The notes under the pieces: generated by a model
What the model saw: the letters and a program-made list of their open reading frames with translations, nothing else
Databases searched by the model: none
What the model was told of the DNA's origin: nothing
Shown here: in pieces, positions 25,404 through 34,736 of the stretch
Layout: the number at the start of each line of letters is the position of its first letter
Numbering within the stretch: position 1 is the stretch's first letter
Position numbers and translations under genes: made by a program
Source: Pseudosulfitobacter pseudonitzschiae
GTDB lineage: Bacteria; Pseudomonadota; Alphaproteobacteria; Rhodobacterales; Rhodobacteraceae
Reading direction: 5' to 3'
Assembly: GCF_002222635.1 (NCBI RefSeq)
Contig: NZ_CP022416.1
Span: 248,001-312,000 of the forward strand
DNA: 64,000 bases

Positions 25404-26594
25404 ATGAGCTTTCAAAACCCTGTTTTCATTCCGGGGCCGACCAACATCCCCGAAAACCTGCGCAAAGCCTGCGATATGCCAACAATCGACCACCGGTCGC
25501 CGCTGTTTGGCCAGATCCTGCACCCCGCCCGCGAGGGCGTGCGTAAGGTTCTGAAAAGCGCCGACGCCGAGGTTTTCATTTTTCCCTCGACCGGCACGGG
25601 CGGTTGGGAGACCGCGTTGACCAACACGTTGAGTGCGGGCGACACAGTGCTGGCGGCGCGCAACGGCATGTTCTCGCACCGCTGGATCGACATGTGCCAG
25701 CGTCACGGGCTTGAGGTTGAGATTGTTGAAACCCCTTGGGGTCACGGGGTGCCTGCGGACCGCTATGCCGAAATTCTGACCGCTGACACATCGCATCAGA
25801 TCAAGGCGGTTCTGGCCACCCACAACGAGACCGCCACAGGCGTTCGGTCTGACATTGCCGCCGTGCGGCGTGCGTTGGATGCCGCGGGACATCCTGCCAT
25901 GCTGTTTGTGGACGGTGTGTCGTCCATCGGGTCGATGGATTTCCGGTTTGACGACTGGGGCGTCGATGTTGCTGTGACCGGATCGCAAAAGGGTTTTATG
26001 CTGCCGGCGGGACTGGGCATTGTCGGGTTCAGCGCCAAGGCGATGGCGGCCACAAAAACGGCCAAGCTGCCGCGCACCTTTTTTGATGTGCATGATATGG
26101 CCAAGGGCTATGCCAACAATGCCTATCCCTACACACCTGGGGTGGGTCTGCTGAACGGTCTGAACACCGCTTGCCAGATGCTGCTGAACGAGGGATTGGA
26201 GAACGTTTTTGCCCGCCATCACCGCATCGCCGAAGGGGTGCGCGCCGCTGTCGGGGCGTGGGGACTGACGCTGTGTGCGGCCAGTCCTGATGTGTATTCC
26301 GACACCGTCAGCGCCATTCGCACACCCGAGGGGTTCAATGCGACGACGATCGTCAGCCACGCGGCAGACACCTATGGCGTGGCCTTTGGTGTGGGTCTGG
26401 GCGAGGTTGCGGGCAAGGTGTTCCGCATCGGCCATCTGGGCAGCCTGACGGACGTCATGACCCTGTCGGGGATCGCCACGGCCGAGATGTGCATGGCCGA
26501 TCTGGGGCTGGATATTACGTTGGGGTCTGGTGTGGCGGCGGCGCAGGAATACTATCGCGCCAACCGCACCCTGCGCCAAAAGGATGCCGCGTGA
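25404..26594 (+). CDS. bhcA: Aspartate-glyoxylate aminotransferase
   Basis: 396 residues, class V fold-type I PLP enzyme. The PLP lysine is Lys196 in VTGSQKGFMLPAG. The N-terminus FIPGPTNIPENLR is characteristic of serine/aspartate-glyoxylate aminotransferases. In the beta-hydroxyaspartate cycle it transfers the amino group of aspartate to glyoxylate, giving glycine and oxaloacetate. The start at 25404 follows AAGGAG. It is the first gene of a four-gene operon whose other members match bhcB, bhcC and bhcD in the canonical order. Confidence 0.95.
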   Translation: MSFQNPVFIPGPTNIPENLRKACDMPTIDHRSPLFGQILHPAREGVRKVLKSADAEVFIFPSTGTGGWETALTNTLSAGDTVLAARNGMFSHRWIDMCQRHGLEVEIVETPWGHGVPADRYAEILTADTSHQIKAVLATHNETATGVRSDIAAVRRALDAAGHPAMLFVDGVSSIGSMDFRFDDWGVDVAVTGSQKGFMLPAGLGIVGFSAKAMAATKTAKLPRTFFDVHDMAKGYANNAYPYTPGVGLLNGLNTACQMLLNEGLENVFARHHRIAEGVRAAVGAWGLTLCAASPDVYSDTVSAIRTPEGFNATTIVSHAADTYGVAFGVGLGEVAGKVFRIGHLGSLTDVMTLSGIATAEMCMADLGLDITLGSGVAAAQEYYRANRTLRQKDAA

Positions 26595-26608
26595 TGAAGG
26601 ACACCGCG

Positions 26609-27577
26609 ATGTATATTCCCACGTTTGACGACATGCTGGCTGCGCACGACCGGATCGCGCCGTATATCCACCGGACGCCGGTCCTGACGTCTTCGTTTCT
26701 GAATGACCTGACGGGGGCCGAGCTGTTCTTTAAGTGCGAGAATTTCCAGAAGGCTGGTGCATTCAAGGTGCGCGGGGCATCGAACGCCGTGTTCGGTCTG
26801 TCACAGGCCGAGGCGCAGGCTGGTGTCTGCACCCATTCGTCGGGCAACCACGCGCTGTCGCTTAGCTATGCGGCGGGGCGGCGGGGTATTCCGTGCAATG
26901 TGGTTATGCCACGCACCGCACCGCAGGCGAAAAAGGACGCTGTGCGTGGCTATGGCGGGATGATTACGGAATGCGAACCGTCAACCACCTCACGCGAGGC
27001 GGTCTTTGCCGAGGTGCAGGCGCGCACGGGGGGCGATTTTGTACACCCCTACAATGATCCGCGCGTGATCGCGGGGCAGGGCACCTGTTCGCGCGAAATG
27101 ATGGAACAAACTGACGGGCTGGATATTGTCATGGCGCCCATCGGGGGCGGCGGTATGATTTCGGGCACCTGTCTGACCCTGTCGCATCTGGCCCCCGAGG
27201 TGCAGATTATTGCCGCCGAACCGGAACAGGCCGACGATGCCGCGCGCAGTTTTCGGGCCGGTCACATCATTGCCGATGATGCGCCGCACACGATCGCCGA
27301 CGGGCTGAAGGTGCCGTTGAAAGATCTGACATGGCATTTTGTGTCAAACCACGTCAGCGATATTCTGACCGCATCGGAAGACCAGATTGTAGGTGCGATG
27401 AAGCTGACGTGGAAACGTATGAAAATCGTGATGGAAGCCAGCAGCGCCGTGCCGCTGGCCACCATCCTTGCCAACAAGGACCGGTTCGCAGGCAAGCGGG
27501 TCGGGATTATCATCACCGGTGGTAACGTCGATCTTGACGCGCTGCCGTGGACCAATGGAACGGAGTCTGACCAATGA
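26609..27577 (+). CDS. bhcB: threo-3-hydroxyaspartate ammonia-lyase (dehydratase)
   Basis: 322 residues, fold-type II PLP enzyme like serine racemase and threonine dehydratase. The PLP lysine is Lys53 (AFKVRGAS); SSGNHA and the phosphate-binding GGGGM loop are present. It converts (2R,3S)-beta-hydroxyaspartate to iminosuccinate. Two starts are possible: an ATG at 26594 overlapping the bhcA stop, and the ATG at 26609, which has AAGGA 7 bases upstream. The latter gives the MYIPT N-terminus I expect for the family. Its stop overlaps the bhcC start (ATGA). Confidence 0.93.
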   Translation: MYIPTFDDMLAAHDRIAPYIHRTPVLTSSFLNDLTGAELFFKCENFQKAGAFKVRGASNAVFGLSQAEAQAGVCTHSSGNHALSLSYAAGRRGIPCNVVMPRTAPQAKKDAVRGYGGMITECEPSTTSREAVFAEVQARTGGDFVHPYNDPRVIAGQGTCSREMMEQTDGLDIVMAPIGGGGMISGTCLTLSHLAPEVQIIAAEPEQADDAARSFRAGHIIADDAPHTIADGLKVPLKDLTWHFVSNHVSDILTASEDQIVGAMKLTWKRMKIVMEASSAVPLATILANKDRFAGKRVGIIITGGNVDLDALPWTNGTESDQ

Positions 27578-28737
27578 CCGCACCTGTAAATTTCGACAGC
27601 CTTGAAGTGGGCTTTGACGTTCCGGCCCTGCCCGGAATGGACGCCACCGACATCCAGACACCCTGTCTTGTGCTGGATATGGACGCGCTGGAACGCAACA
27701 TCCGCAAGATGGGCGATTATGCCCGCGCCCATGGGATGCGCCACCGTGTGCATGGCAAAATGCACAAATCGGTCGACGTCGCAAAGCTGCAAGAGAAACT
27801 GGGCGGCGCGGTTGGTGTGTGTTGCCAGAAGGTGTCCGAGGCCGAGGTGTTCGCCCGTGGCGGGATCAAGGATATTCTGGTCTCGAACCAGGTGCGCGAT
27901 GCGGCCAAGATCGACCGTCTGGCACGGCTGCCAAAATTCGGCGCGCGCACCATCGTTTGTGTTGATGACATCACAAATGTGGCCGACCTGTCTGCGGCGG
28001 CGGTGAAACATGGCACCGAGATCGAAGTGCTGATCGAGATCGACTGCGGCGCGGGACGGTGTGGCGTGACCACCACCGATGTCGTGATCGAGATTGCCAA
28101 AGCGGTCGAGGCCGCCCCGAACCTGCGGTTCACCGGCATTCAGGCCTATCAGGGCGCGATGCAGCATCTGGACAGTTTCGAGGCGCGCAAGGAAAAGCTG
28201 GATATTGCCATCGCACAGGTGAAACACGCGGTGGACGGTCTGGCCGCCCAAGGGATCACCTGTGATCTGGTGTCTGGCGGCGGCACCGGTAGCTATTATT
28301 TCGAAAGCAACTCGGGCGTTTATAACGAACTGCAATGCGGGTCTTACGCCTTTATGGATGCCGATTACGGGCGCATTCTGGATGCAAACGGCCAGCGCAT
28401 TGATCAGGGCGAGTGGGAAAACGCGTTTTTCATTCTGACGCAGGTGATGAGCCACGCAAAGGCCGACAAGGCGATTGTCGATGCGGGTCTGAAAGCACAA
28501 TCGGTGGACAGCGGCCTGCCTGTGGTCTTTGGCCGTAAGGACGTGGAATACGTCAAATGTTCCGACGAACACGGCGTGGTGTCCGACCCCGACGGCGTGC
28601 TGAAGGTGGGTGACAAGCTGCGGCTGGTTCCGGGGCACTGCGACCCCACTGCGAATGTCCACGACTGGTATGTGGGCGTGCGCGGCGACAAGGTCGAAGT
28701 GCTGTGGCCGGTGTCGGCCCGTGGCAAAGCCTTTTGA
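27574..28737 (+). CDS. bhcC: D-threo-3-hydroxyaspartate aldolase
   Basis: 387 residues, alanine-racemase-like N-terminal barrel of the D-threonine-aldolase family. The PLP-lysine region is HGKMHKS (residues 60-66), and a metal-binding PGHCDPT segment lies near the C-terminus. It condenses glycine with glyoxylate to (2R,3S)-beta-hydroxyaspartate, the key carbon-carbon bond of the cycle. Coupled to bhcB by a 4-base overlap. No truncation or frame problem. Confidence 0.95.
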   Translation: MTAPVNFDSLEVGFDVPALPGMDATDIQTPCLVLDMDALERNIRKMGDYARAHGMRHRVHGKMHKSVDVAKLQEKLGGAVGVCCQKVSEAEVFARGGIKDILVSNQVRDAAKIDRLARLPKFGARTIVCVDDITNVADLSAAAVKHGTEIEVLIEIDCGAGRCGVTTTDVVIEIAKAVEAAPNLRFTGIQAYQGAMQHLDSFEARKEKLDIAIAQVKHAVDGLAAQGITCDLVSGGGTGSYYFESNSGVYNELQCGSYAFMDADYGRILDANGQRIDQGEWENAFFILTQVMSHAKADKAIVDAGLKAQSVDSGLPVVFGRKDVEYVKCSDEHGVVSDPDGVLKVGDKLRLVPGHCDPTANVHDWYVGVRGDKVEVLWPVSARGKAF

Positions 28738-28780
28738 GCGCGATCCACCTGCAAAGAACCATAATTGACCGGAGCAAACC

Positions 28781-29746
28781 ATGCTGATCGTTCCCGAACG
28801 CGAAATTGCCACTCTGATGACCCGTGCCGCGGCCTTTGACGCGGTCGAACAGGTCTTTGCCGCTATGGCTGCAGGCGATGCCTATAACTTTCCCGTGGTC
28901 CGCGAGGCCATCGGCCACGAAGATGCGCTGTACGGTTTCAAGGGCGGGTTCGACCGCGCGGGGCTGACGTTGGGCCTGAAGGCGGGCGGTTATTGGCCGG
29001 ACAATCTGGAAAAGCGCGGGCTGATAAACCACCAGTCGACCGTGTTCCTGTTCGATCCCGATACAGGTCAGGTGCGCGCGATGGTGGGGGGCAATCTGCT
29101 GACGGCGCTGCGCACAGCGGCGGCATCATCGGTGTCGATCAAACATCTGGCGCGTCCCGATGCCCGCGTGATCGGCATGGTGGGTGCGGGACATCAGGCC
29201 ACGTTCCAGTTGCGCGCCGCATTGGAACAGCGCGATTTCGACAAAGTTATCGGCTGGAACCTGCACCCTGAGATGCTGCCGAACATCGAAGCCGTCGCAA
29301 CCGAAGCGGGCCTGCCGTTCGAGGCGGTCGAACTGGACGGTATGGCCGAGGCGGATGTGATTGTGACAATCACCTCGTCCTTTGCCGCGACCCTGATGGC
29401 GGATCATGTGGGCGCGGGCTGTCATGTTGCCTGCATGGGCACCGATACCAAAGGCAAACAAGAGGTCGAGGCAGCTTTGCTGGCGCGCGCCACCGTCTTT
29501 ACCGACGAGGTTGCCCAATCGGTGTCCATTGGCGAGGCGCAACATGCGGTGGCCGACGGGTTGATTGCACAAAGTGACGTGCATCAACTGGGTGCGGTTA
29601 TCAACGGCACCCACGCCGGGCGCATCAGCGATGATGAAATTACCCTGTTCGATGGCACGGGTGTGGGCCTGCAAGATCTGGCCGTGGCGGCGGCGGTTGT
29701 CGATCTGGCGGTCGAACAGGGCATCGCCATCAAGGTCGATTTCTGA
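28781..29746 (+). CDS. bhcD: Iminosuccinate reductase
   Basis: 321 residues, ornithine cyclodeaminase/mu-crystallin family with a Rossmann motif VIGMVGAGHQATFQLRA near residues 127-143. BhcD reduces iminosuccinate to aspartate with NAD(P)H, regenerating the amino donor for BhcA. The 43-base gap after bhcC contains a purine-rich GGAGCAAACC before the ATG. The gene ends 4 bases from the convergent IclR gene, which closes the operon. Confidence 0.95.
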   Translation: MLIVPEREIATLMTRAAAFDAVEQVFAAMAAGDAYNFPVVREAIGHEDALYGFKGGFDRAGLTLGLKAGGYWPDNLEKRGLINHQSTVFLFDPDTGQVRAMVGGNLLTALRTAAASSVSIKHLARPDARVIGMVGAGHQATFQLRAALEQRDFDKVIGWNLHPEMLPNIEAVATEAGLPFEAVELDGMAEADVIVTITSSFAATLMADHVGAGCHVACMGTDTKGKQEVEAALLARATVFTDEVAQSVSIGEAQHAVADGLIAQSDVHQLGAVINGTHAGRISDDEITLFDGTGVGLQDLAVAAAVVDLAVEQGIAIKVDF

Positions 29747-29750
29747 CCGC

Positions 29751-30509
29751 TCAGCCCAGAACGCGGCGCAGGCCGTCCTGAACCTTGAGTAATGCGGGCA
29801 AATAGGTGGCGCCGAGTGCGTCATCGGTGGCGTGCAGCGCCGCCATGCCGGTGTTCAGCGCGGCCACACATTGCCCACGTGCATCCATGATCGGAACGGC
29901 CAGCGATTTCAGCCCCAGTTCGATTTCCTGATTGATGGTGGCAAAGCCTTGGTCGCGTACTTTCGCAATCTCTGCCATGATTTCGTCGGGATCATGCAGG
30001 GAATACACAGTGCGCGGTGTCAGGTCAGACCGTTCCAGCAGGGCGCGTGCCTGATTGGGTGGCAAGGCTGCCAGCAAAACGCGCCCCATCGAAGTGCAAT
30101 GCGCAGGCAGGCGCGATCCGGGCATCAGGCCAATGGACATCACACGGCGTTGGGCGGCGCGGGCCAGATAGACGATTTCGGCTTCGTCCAGTATCGAAAC
30201 CGAACAGCTTTGCCCGATCTGTTCCGAAAGCTGGTCCAGCCACGGCTGGACAATCTGCGGCAGGGGAAGGGCCGCCAGCGCCCCCATGCCCAACCGCAGC
30301 ACACGCGGTGTCAGGGTGAAATATTTGCCGTCATAGCCCGCATAGCCCAGATGATGCAGCGTTAGAAGACAGCGTCGCGCAGTCGCGCGATCAAAGCCTG
30401 TCATCGCTGCCACATCGGAAATGACCAGCCGCGGATGGTCGGTGCCAAAACATTCAAGCACCCGAAGTCCTTTGGCGAAAGAGCCGATTATGTCTGTTGC
30501 GTTCGTCAT
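29751..30509 (-). CDS. pcaR: IclR-family regulator, PcaR/PcaU type
   Basis: 252 residues. The HTH is near residues 10-65 (FAKGLRVLECF, TGFDRATARRCLLTLHHLGY) and the effector domain contains PAHCTSMGRVLLA and GYAGYDGKYFTLTPRVL, typical of beta-ketoadipate-pathway regulators. It is divergent from a CoA-transferase pair of the PcaIJ type and probably activates it in response to protocatechuate, 4-hydroxybenzoate or beta-ketoadipate; the ligand is inferred. Start at 30509 is set by the HTH; the longer open frame is not used. Confidence 0.85.
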   Translation of the reverse strand: MTNATDIIGSFAKGLRVLECFGTDHPRLVISDVAAMTGFDRATARRCLLTLHHLGYAGYDGKYFTLTPRVLRLGMGALAALPLPQIVQPWLDQLSEQIGQSCSVSILDEAEIVYLARAAQRRVMSIGLMPGSRLPAHCTSMGRVLLAALPPNQARALLERSDLTPRTVYSLHDPDEIMAEIAKVRDQGFATINQEIELGLKSLAVPIMDARGQCVAALNTGMAALHATDDALGATYLPALLKVQDGLRRVLG

Positions 30510-30520
30510 GCGCACATGAT

Positions 30521-30553
30521 TGTCCGTATTTCGAACAAAATTCAATATATGAA
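30521..30553. promoter_or_regulatory. Candidate PcaR-type operators upstream of pcaI
   Basis: TGTCCG (30521-30526), 5-base centre, CGAACA (30532-30537) is a palindrome with one mismatch built on the CGAAC half-site seen in PcaR-type sites. TTCA (30541-30544), 5 bases, TGAA (30550-30553) follows immediately. Both lie in the divergent promoter region just upstream of the regulator start. Confidence 0.4.
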
Positions 30554-30659
30554 CAGATCCCCTTGCCCGATGCCGCGCCGCGGCACACAAAGCTGCAAGT
30601 CGAATGTAAACGGATGCCCAAGCCGCGCAGGCTTTGTGCGCAGGGCAGGATGGACCGGT

Positions 30660-31367
30660 ATGGACAAAACAATCGCAACTGTGGCCGGGGCGGTCGCAGA
30701 CATCCCCGACGGCGCGACCGTGATGATCGGCGGCTTTGGCGGGTCGGGCGCGCCGATCGAACTGATCCACGCGCTGATCGACGCGGGGCCAAAGAACCTG
30801 ACGGTGGTGAACAACAACGCGGGCAACGGCCATGTGGGACTGGCGGCGCTGATCGAACAGGGGCAGGTGGCGAAACTGATCTGCTCGTTCCCGCGCTCTG
30901 CGGACCCCAAGGTTTTTACCGATCTCTACCTTGCGGGCGGGATCGAACTGGAAGTGGTGCCCCAAGGCACGCTGGCCGAACGGATGCGCGCAGGCGGCGC
31001 GGGGATACCGGCGTTTTACACGCCCACCAGCTATGGCACCGATCTGGCCGAGGGCAAGCCTGTGGCAGAATTCGACGGGCGCATGTATGTGCAGGAACGC
31101 TGGCTGAAGGCCGACTATGCGTTGATCAAGGCGGATGCGGGCGATGCGATGGGCAATCTGGTCTACCGGATGGCGGCGCGCAATTTCAATCCGGTGATGG
31201 CGATGGCGGCCACGCGCACCATCGCGCAGGTGTCGCGGTTGGTTGATACCGGCAGCCTTGACCCCGAAAGTGTGATCACCCCCGGCATTTTCGTGTCCGG
31301 CGTGGTCGAAGTGGCCAATCCCCAGCAAGAAGAAGTGCTGAACCGGCAGGAGGCCGTGTACCCATGA
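30660..31367 (+). CDS. pcaI: 3-oxoacid CoA-transferase subunit A (PcaI-type)
   Basis: 235 residues, alpha subunit of a family I CoA-transferase (IGGFGGSGAPIELIHALID at the N-terminus, YTPTSYGTDLAEG in the middle). With PcaJ it moves CoA from succinyl-CoA to 3-oxoadipate, or to a similar 3-oxoacid such as acetoacetate. Sequence type and the divergent PcaR-like regulator favour 3-oxoadipate. No other pca gene is in the window. The start is the ATG at 30660; the stop overlaps pcaJ by ATGA. Confidence 0.88.
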   Translation: MDKTIATVAGAVADIPDGATVMIGGFGGSGAPIELIHALIDAGPKNLTVVNNNAGNGHVGLAALIEQGQVAKLICSFPRSADPKVFTDLYLAGGIELEVVPQGTLAERMRAGGAGIPAFYTPTSYGTDLAEGKPVAEFDGRMYVQERWLKADYALIKADAGDAMGNLVYRMAARNFNPVMAMAATRTIAQVSRLVDTGSLDPESVITPGIFVSGVVEVANPQQEEVLNRQEAVYP

Positions 31368-32050
31368 GCATCAACGTGACCGACATCCAGCTGAGCAACG
31401 CGCAGATCGCGTGGCGCGCCGCGCAGGACATCGAGGACGGCGCCTATGTGAACCTTGGCATCGGCTTTCCCGAAATGGTCGCCAAGTTTCAGCCCGAGGA
31501 CCGAGAGGCGGTATTTCATACGGAAAACGGCGTGCTTGGGTTTGGTCAGGCACCCGAGCCAGGGCAGGAAGACTGGGATCTGATCAACGCGGGCAAAAAG
31601 GCGATCACGCTAAAGCCCGGCGCTGCGTTTTTCCATCATGCAGACAGCTTTGCGATGGTACGCGGCGGGCATCTGGACGTGGCGATCTTGGGGGCCTATC
31701 AGGTGGCGCAAAATGGCGATCTGGCGAACTGGACCACCGGCAAGGGCGGCGTGCCTGCGGTGGGGGGTGCGATGGATCTGGTCCACGGGGCCAAACGTGT
31801 GGCGGTGATCACCGATCATCTTACCAAGAAAGGCGCGCCCAAGCTGGTGGAGAGCTGCACGATGCCGCTGACGGGCGTGGGCTGTGTGACCCGCGTTTAT
31901 ACATCGCTGTGCGTGGTCGATGTGGAAGACAGCCGCTTTGTGCTGCGCGAAAAGCTGGCGGCGATTTCGCTGGATGATTTGCAGTCGGTCACGGGGCCCC
32001 CATTGGTGGTCAAGGGTAACGTGACCGATCTGGTGGTGCCGGACCTGTAA
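31364..32050 (+). CDS. pcaJ: 3-oxoacid CoA-transferase subunit B (PcaJ-type)
   Basis: 228 residues, beta subunit. The catalytic glutamate lies in the family motif ENGVLGFG (preceded by FHT) near residues 50-57. The segment KGGVPAVGGAMDLVHGAKRV is also characteristic. It forms the active heteromer with the upstream subunit. Translationally coupled to pcaI. It ends 14 bases before the convergent uxuB gene. Confidence 0.9.
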   Translation: MSINVTDIQLSNAQIAWRAAQDIEDGAYVNLGIGFPEMVAKFQPEDREAVFHTENGVLGFGQAPEPGQEDWDLINAGKKAITLKPGAAFFHHADSFAMVRGGHLDVAILGAYQVAQNGDLANWTTGKGGVPAVGGAMDLVHGAKRVAVITDHLTKKGAPKLVESCTMPLTGVGCVTRVYTSLCVVDVEDSRFVLREKLAAISLDDLQSVTGPPLVVKGNVTDLVVPDL

Positions 32051-32064
32051 CCGCAGGCTGGCCG

Positions 32065-33531
32065 CTATTCCAGCGCGGCAAGCTCGTTGTCCAGTGCCTG
32101 TGCCATGCTGTGCTGCATCATAATGCTTAGACGGGCAGTGATCATCTGTGTGAATGCTTTGTTCTGGGCCAGCGCCTGCGGGAACAGTCCCGGAAGAGAC
32201 GCAAGATTTGTCACGATGGCCTCCGGTGTCTGGTTGCGTGTCAGCTTTGCCAACTCGTCCTCGCGCGGGTCGCGCAGCGCATAGCTGTCACCGGCGTCTG
32301 TTGTGCCCAAAGTATAGCGCATCCACGCGGCCACCGCGAAGGCGAAGGGGTCCAGGGGCTGACCTGCCGCAAGGGCATCGGCGGCAGGTGCCAAGATGCG
32401 CTGGGGCAGCTTTTCGGTTCCGTCCATCGCGATCTGATAGGTCTGGTGGTGCAGATGCGGGTTGGAAAACCGTGCAATCAGGGCGTCTGCGTAGTCGGCA
32501 AAGTCGACACCCTCCAGTTGCGGCAATGTGGCTGCGGCGGCAGTCAGATGGCGACGCACCAGCGCGTTCAGCACAGGGTTTTCCATCACGTCGGACACAT
32601 GGGTGCAACCGGCCAGAAAGCCCGCATAGGCCAGCATCGAATGCGCGCCGTTGAGCATCCGCAGCTTCATTTCCTCGTAGGGTTTTACATCCGTGACGAA
32701 CATCGCACCGGCGCTTTCCCAATCGGGACGGCCCGTGGGGAAATGATCCTCGATCACCCATTGCGAAAACGCTTCGGTCTCGATGGCGGCGGCATCTTGG
32801 TGCCCGGTCGTCTGCTCTGCTGCTGCCAGCGTGGCGTCGGTGGCGGCGGGGGTGATCCGGTCAACCATTGTGGACGGAAAGGCCACGTCGGTCGCGATGT
32901 GGTTCGTAATTTCGGGCGCAGCACGGCGGGCGAAATCGATCAGCAGACCGCGCAGCATGGTGCCGTTGTCAGGCAGGTTGTCGCAGCACAGCACGGTGAA
33001 GGGCGGCACGCCGGCAGCATGGCGGGCGTTCAGCGCCCAGACCAGCAGGCCCGCGACGCCAACGGGCGCGTCCGGTGTTGCCAGATCTTGTGCAATGGCG
33101 GGGTGCGCAGTGTCGACGCCGCCAGTGCTGCGGTCGATGCCATAGCCCTTTTCGGTGACGGTGATCGACACGATCCGCGTGGTGGGGGCGGTCAGGGCCG
33201 CAAGCACGGCGGCGCGGTCGGGGCCAAGGCAAAAGGCATTGGCAATTGAGCCGATGACACGCGCGGTGCTGCCTGTCGCGCTGCGTTCAATCAGGGTGAA
33301 CAGCCCGTTTTGCGGTGCAAGTTGGGCGGCAGGTTCAGGGCTGCGCAGGCTGACGCCCGTGATGCGCCAATCGCCGCCGCTGCGGGCAAGGGCGGTATCG
33401 GTATAGGCGGCTTGGTGCGCCTTGTGAAAGGCTCCCAGACCCAGATGCACGATGCCCACGCCATGCGCAGAGGGCGTGTAATCGGGGCGCGTGACTGCGG
33501 GTGGCAGATCGTCGGGGGTGGTCAGTCTCAT
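32065..33531 (-). CDS. uxuB: Mannitol dehydrogenase family, probable fructuronate reductase
   Basis: 488 residues, polyol-specific long-chain dehydrogenase. The NAD-binding start GIVHLGLGAFHKAHQAAYTD and the active-site segment KLRMLNGAHSMLAYAG, with its Lys, Asn and His, are intact. With UxuA in the same operon the likely reaction is D-fructuronate to D-mannonate. The start overlaps the uxuA stop by 4 bases. Other members of this family use mannitol, arabitol or tagaturonate; operon context decides for fructuronate. Confidence 0.88.
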   Translation of the reverse strand: MRLTTPDDLPPAVTRPDYTPSAHGVGIVHLGLGAFHKAHQAAYTDTALARSGGDWRITGVSLRSPEPAAQLAPQNGLFTLIERSATGSTARVIGSIANAFCLGPDRAAVLAALTAPTTRIVSITVTEKGYGIDRSTGGVDTAHPAIAQDLATPDAPVGVAGLLVWALNARHAAGVPPFTVLCCDNLPDNGTMLRGLLIDFARRAAPEITNHIATDVAFPSTMVDRITPAATDATLAAAEQTTGHQDAAAIETEAFSQWVIEDHFPTGRPDWESAGAMFVTDVKPYEEMKLRMLNGAHSMLAYAGFLAGCTHVSDVMENPVLNALVRRHLTAAAATLPQLEGVDFADYADALIARFSNPHLHHQTYQIAMDGTEKLPQRILAPAADALAAGQPLDPFAFAVAAWMRYTLGTTDAGDSYALRDPREDELAKLTRNQTPEAIVTNLASLPGLFPQALAQNKAFTQMITARLSIMMQHSMAQALDNELAALE

Positions 33532-34736
33532 GCGCTCACCCGAGGCTCGAGCGCTGCCACGATGCCGCGCAATTCGGCCAGACCCTTAAGCCGCCCGATT
33601 AGCGGATAGCCGGGCTGGGCCTTGCGTCCGTGGTCGTCCAGAATGTCCTGTCCGTGGTCTGGGCGGAACGGGATCGACCAATCGGCACGGCCTGCGGCGC
33701 GGCGGCGGGCTTCTTCGCGCAGGGCGGCTTCGATTAGGGCGACCATGTCGGTGTCGCCGCCCAGATGCTCGGCCTCGTGGAACGATCCGCGCAGATCGGC
33801 GGTTTCGCGTTTGACGTTGCGCAGGTGCAGGAAATGCACGCGGTCGCCCAGACGGTCCATCATCCCCGGCAGGTCATTGTCAGGCCGCGCGCCCAGCGAT
33901 CCCGAACACAAGGTGATGCCGTTGGCGGGGTTGTCGACGCCATCGACCAGCGCCTGATAGTGCGCCTCGGTCGACATGATGCGGGGCAGGCCCAGCAGTG
34001 GCACGGGCGGATCGTCGGGGTGGCAGCACAGGCGCAGGCCCAGCCGTTCGGCGGTGGGCACGATTTCGGCCAGAAAATCCAGCAGGTTCCGGCGCAGGCG
34101 GTCTTCGCTGATGCTGTCGTATTCGGCCAGATGCCCGCGCACGTCCTCAAGCGAGAAGTTTTCGGCCGCACCGGGCAGGCCGAACACCACATTCTCGGCC
34201 AGTTGCGTTTTGCGTTCGTCCGACATGGCGGCAAAGCGGCGGGCGGCTTCCTTTTGCAGGGGGGCGTCAAAGTCATCCATGGCACCCGGGCGGGCCAGAA
34301 TGTGCAGATCGAAAGCCGCAAAATCGGCCAGATCGAACCGCATGCAGGTGGCACCCGAGGGCAGACGCCACGCCAGATCGGTGCGGGTCCAGTCCAGCAC
34401 CGGCATGAAGTTATAACAAATCACTTCAATGCCGGCGGCGGCCAGATTTTCCATGCTGGTGATGTAATTGGCGATATGTGTGCGCCAGTCGCCGCGCTGT
34501 TTCTTGATGTCTTCGGACACCGGCAGGCTTTCAACCACATCCCACGCCAGACCCGAAGCGCTGCCGTCTTTCATCGTGGCAATCTCGCGCTGACGCTGGG
34601 CGATTTCTTCAGGCGTCCAGACAGCACCCGTTGGAACGTGGTGCAGCGCCGAGACGATGCCCTCGACGCCTGCCTGCAACGTGTCGTCAATCGAAACCAT
34701 GTCGCGCGGGCCGAACCATCGCCATGTCTGTTTCAT
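33528..34736 (-). CDS. uxuA: Mannonate dehydratase
   Basis: 402 residues, TIM-barrel UxuA family. Conserved segments include YNFMPVLDWTRTDL, CCHPDDPP (metal His and Asp) and FRPDHG near the C-terminus. It dehydrates D-mannonate to 2-keto-3-deoxy-D-gluconate, which would leave by KdgK and KdgA encoded elsewhere. First gene of a uxuA-uxuB operon, divergent from the GntR-TRAP operon. Full length and intact. Confidence 0.95.
   Translation of the reverse strand: MKQTWRWFGPRDMVSIDDTLQAGVEGIVSALHHVPTGAVWTPEEIAQRQREIATMKDGSASGLAWDVVESLPVSEDIKKQRGDWRTHIANYITSMENLAAAGIEVICYNFMPVLDWTRTDLAWRLPSGATCMRFDLADFAAFDLHILARPGAMDDFDAPLQKEAARRFAAMSDERKTQLAENVVFGLPGAAENFSLEDVRGHLAEYDSISEDRLRRNLLDFLAEIVPTAERLGLRLCCHPDDPPVPLLGLPRIMSTEAHYQALVDGVDNPANGITLCSGSLGARPDNDLPGMMDRLGDRVHFLHLRNVKRETADLRGSFHEAEHLGGDTDMVALIEAALREEARRRAAGRADWSIPFRPDHGQDILDDHGRKAQPGYPLIGRLKGLAELRGIVAALEPRVSA

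Noticed and set aside
27262-28812. 516-codon minus-strand open frame opposite bhcB/bhcC
   Set aside because: Shadow of two well-supported enzymes, spanning their boundary without any domain of its own.
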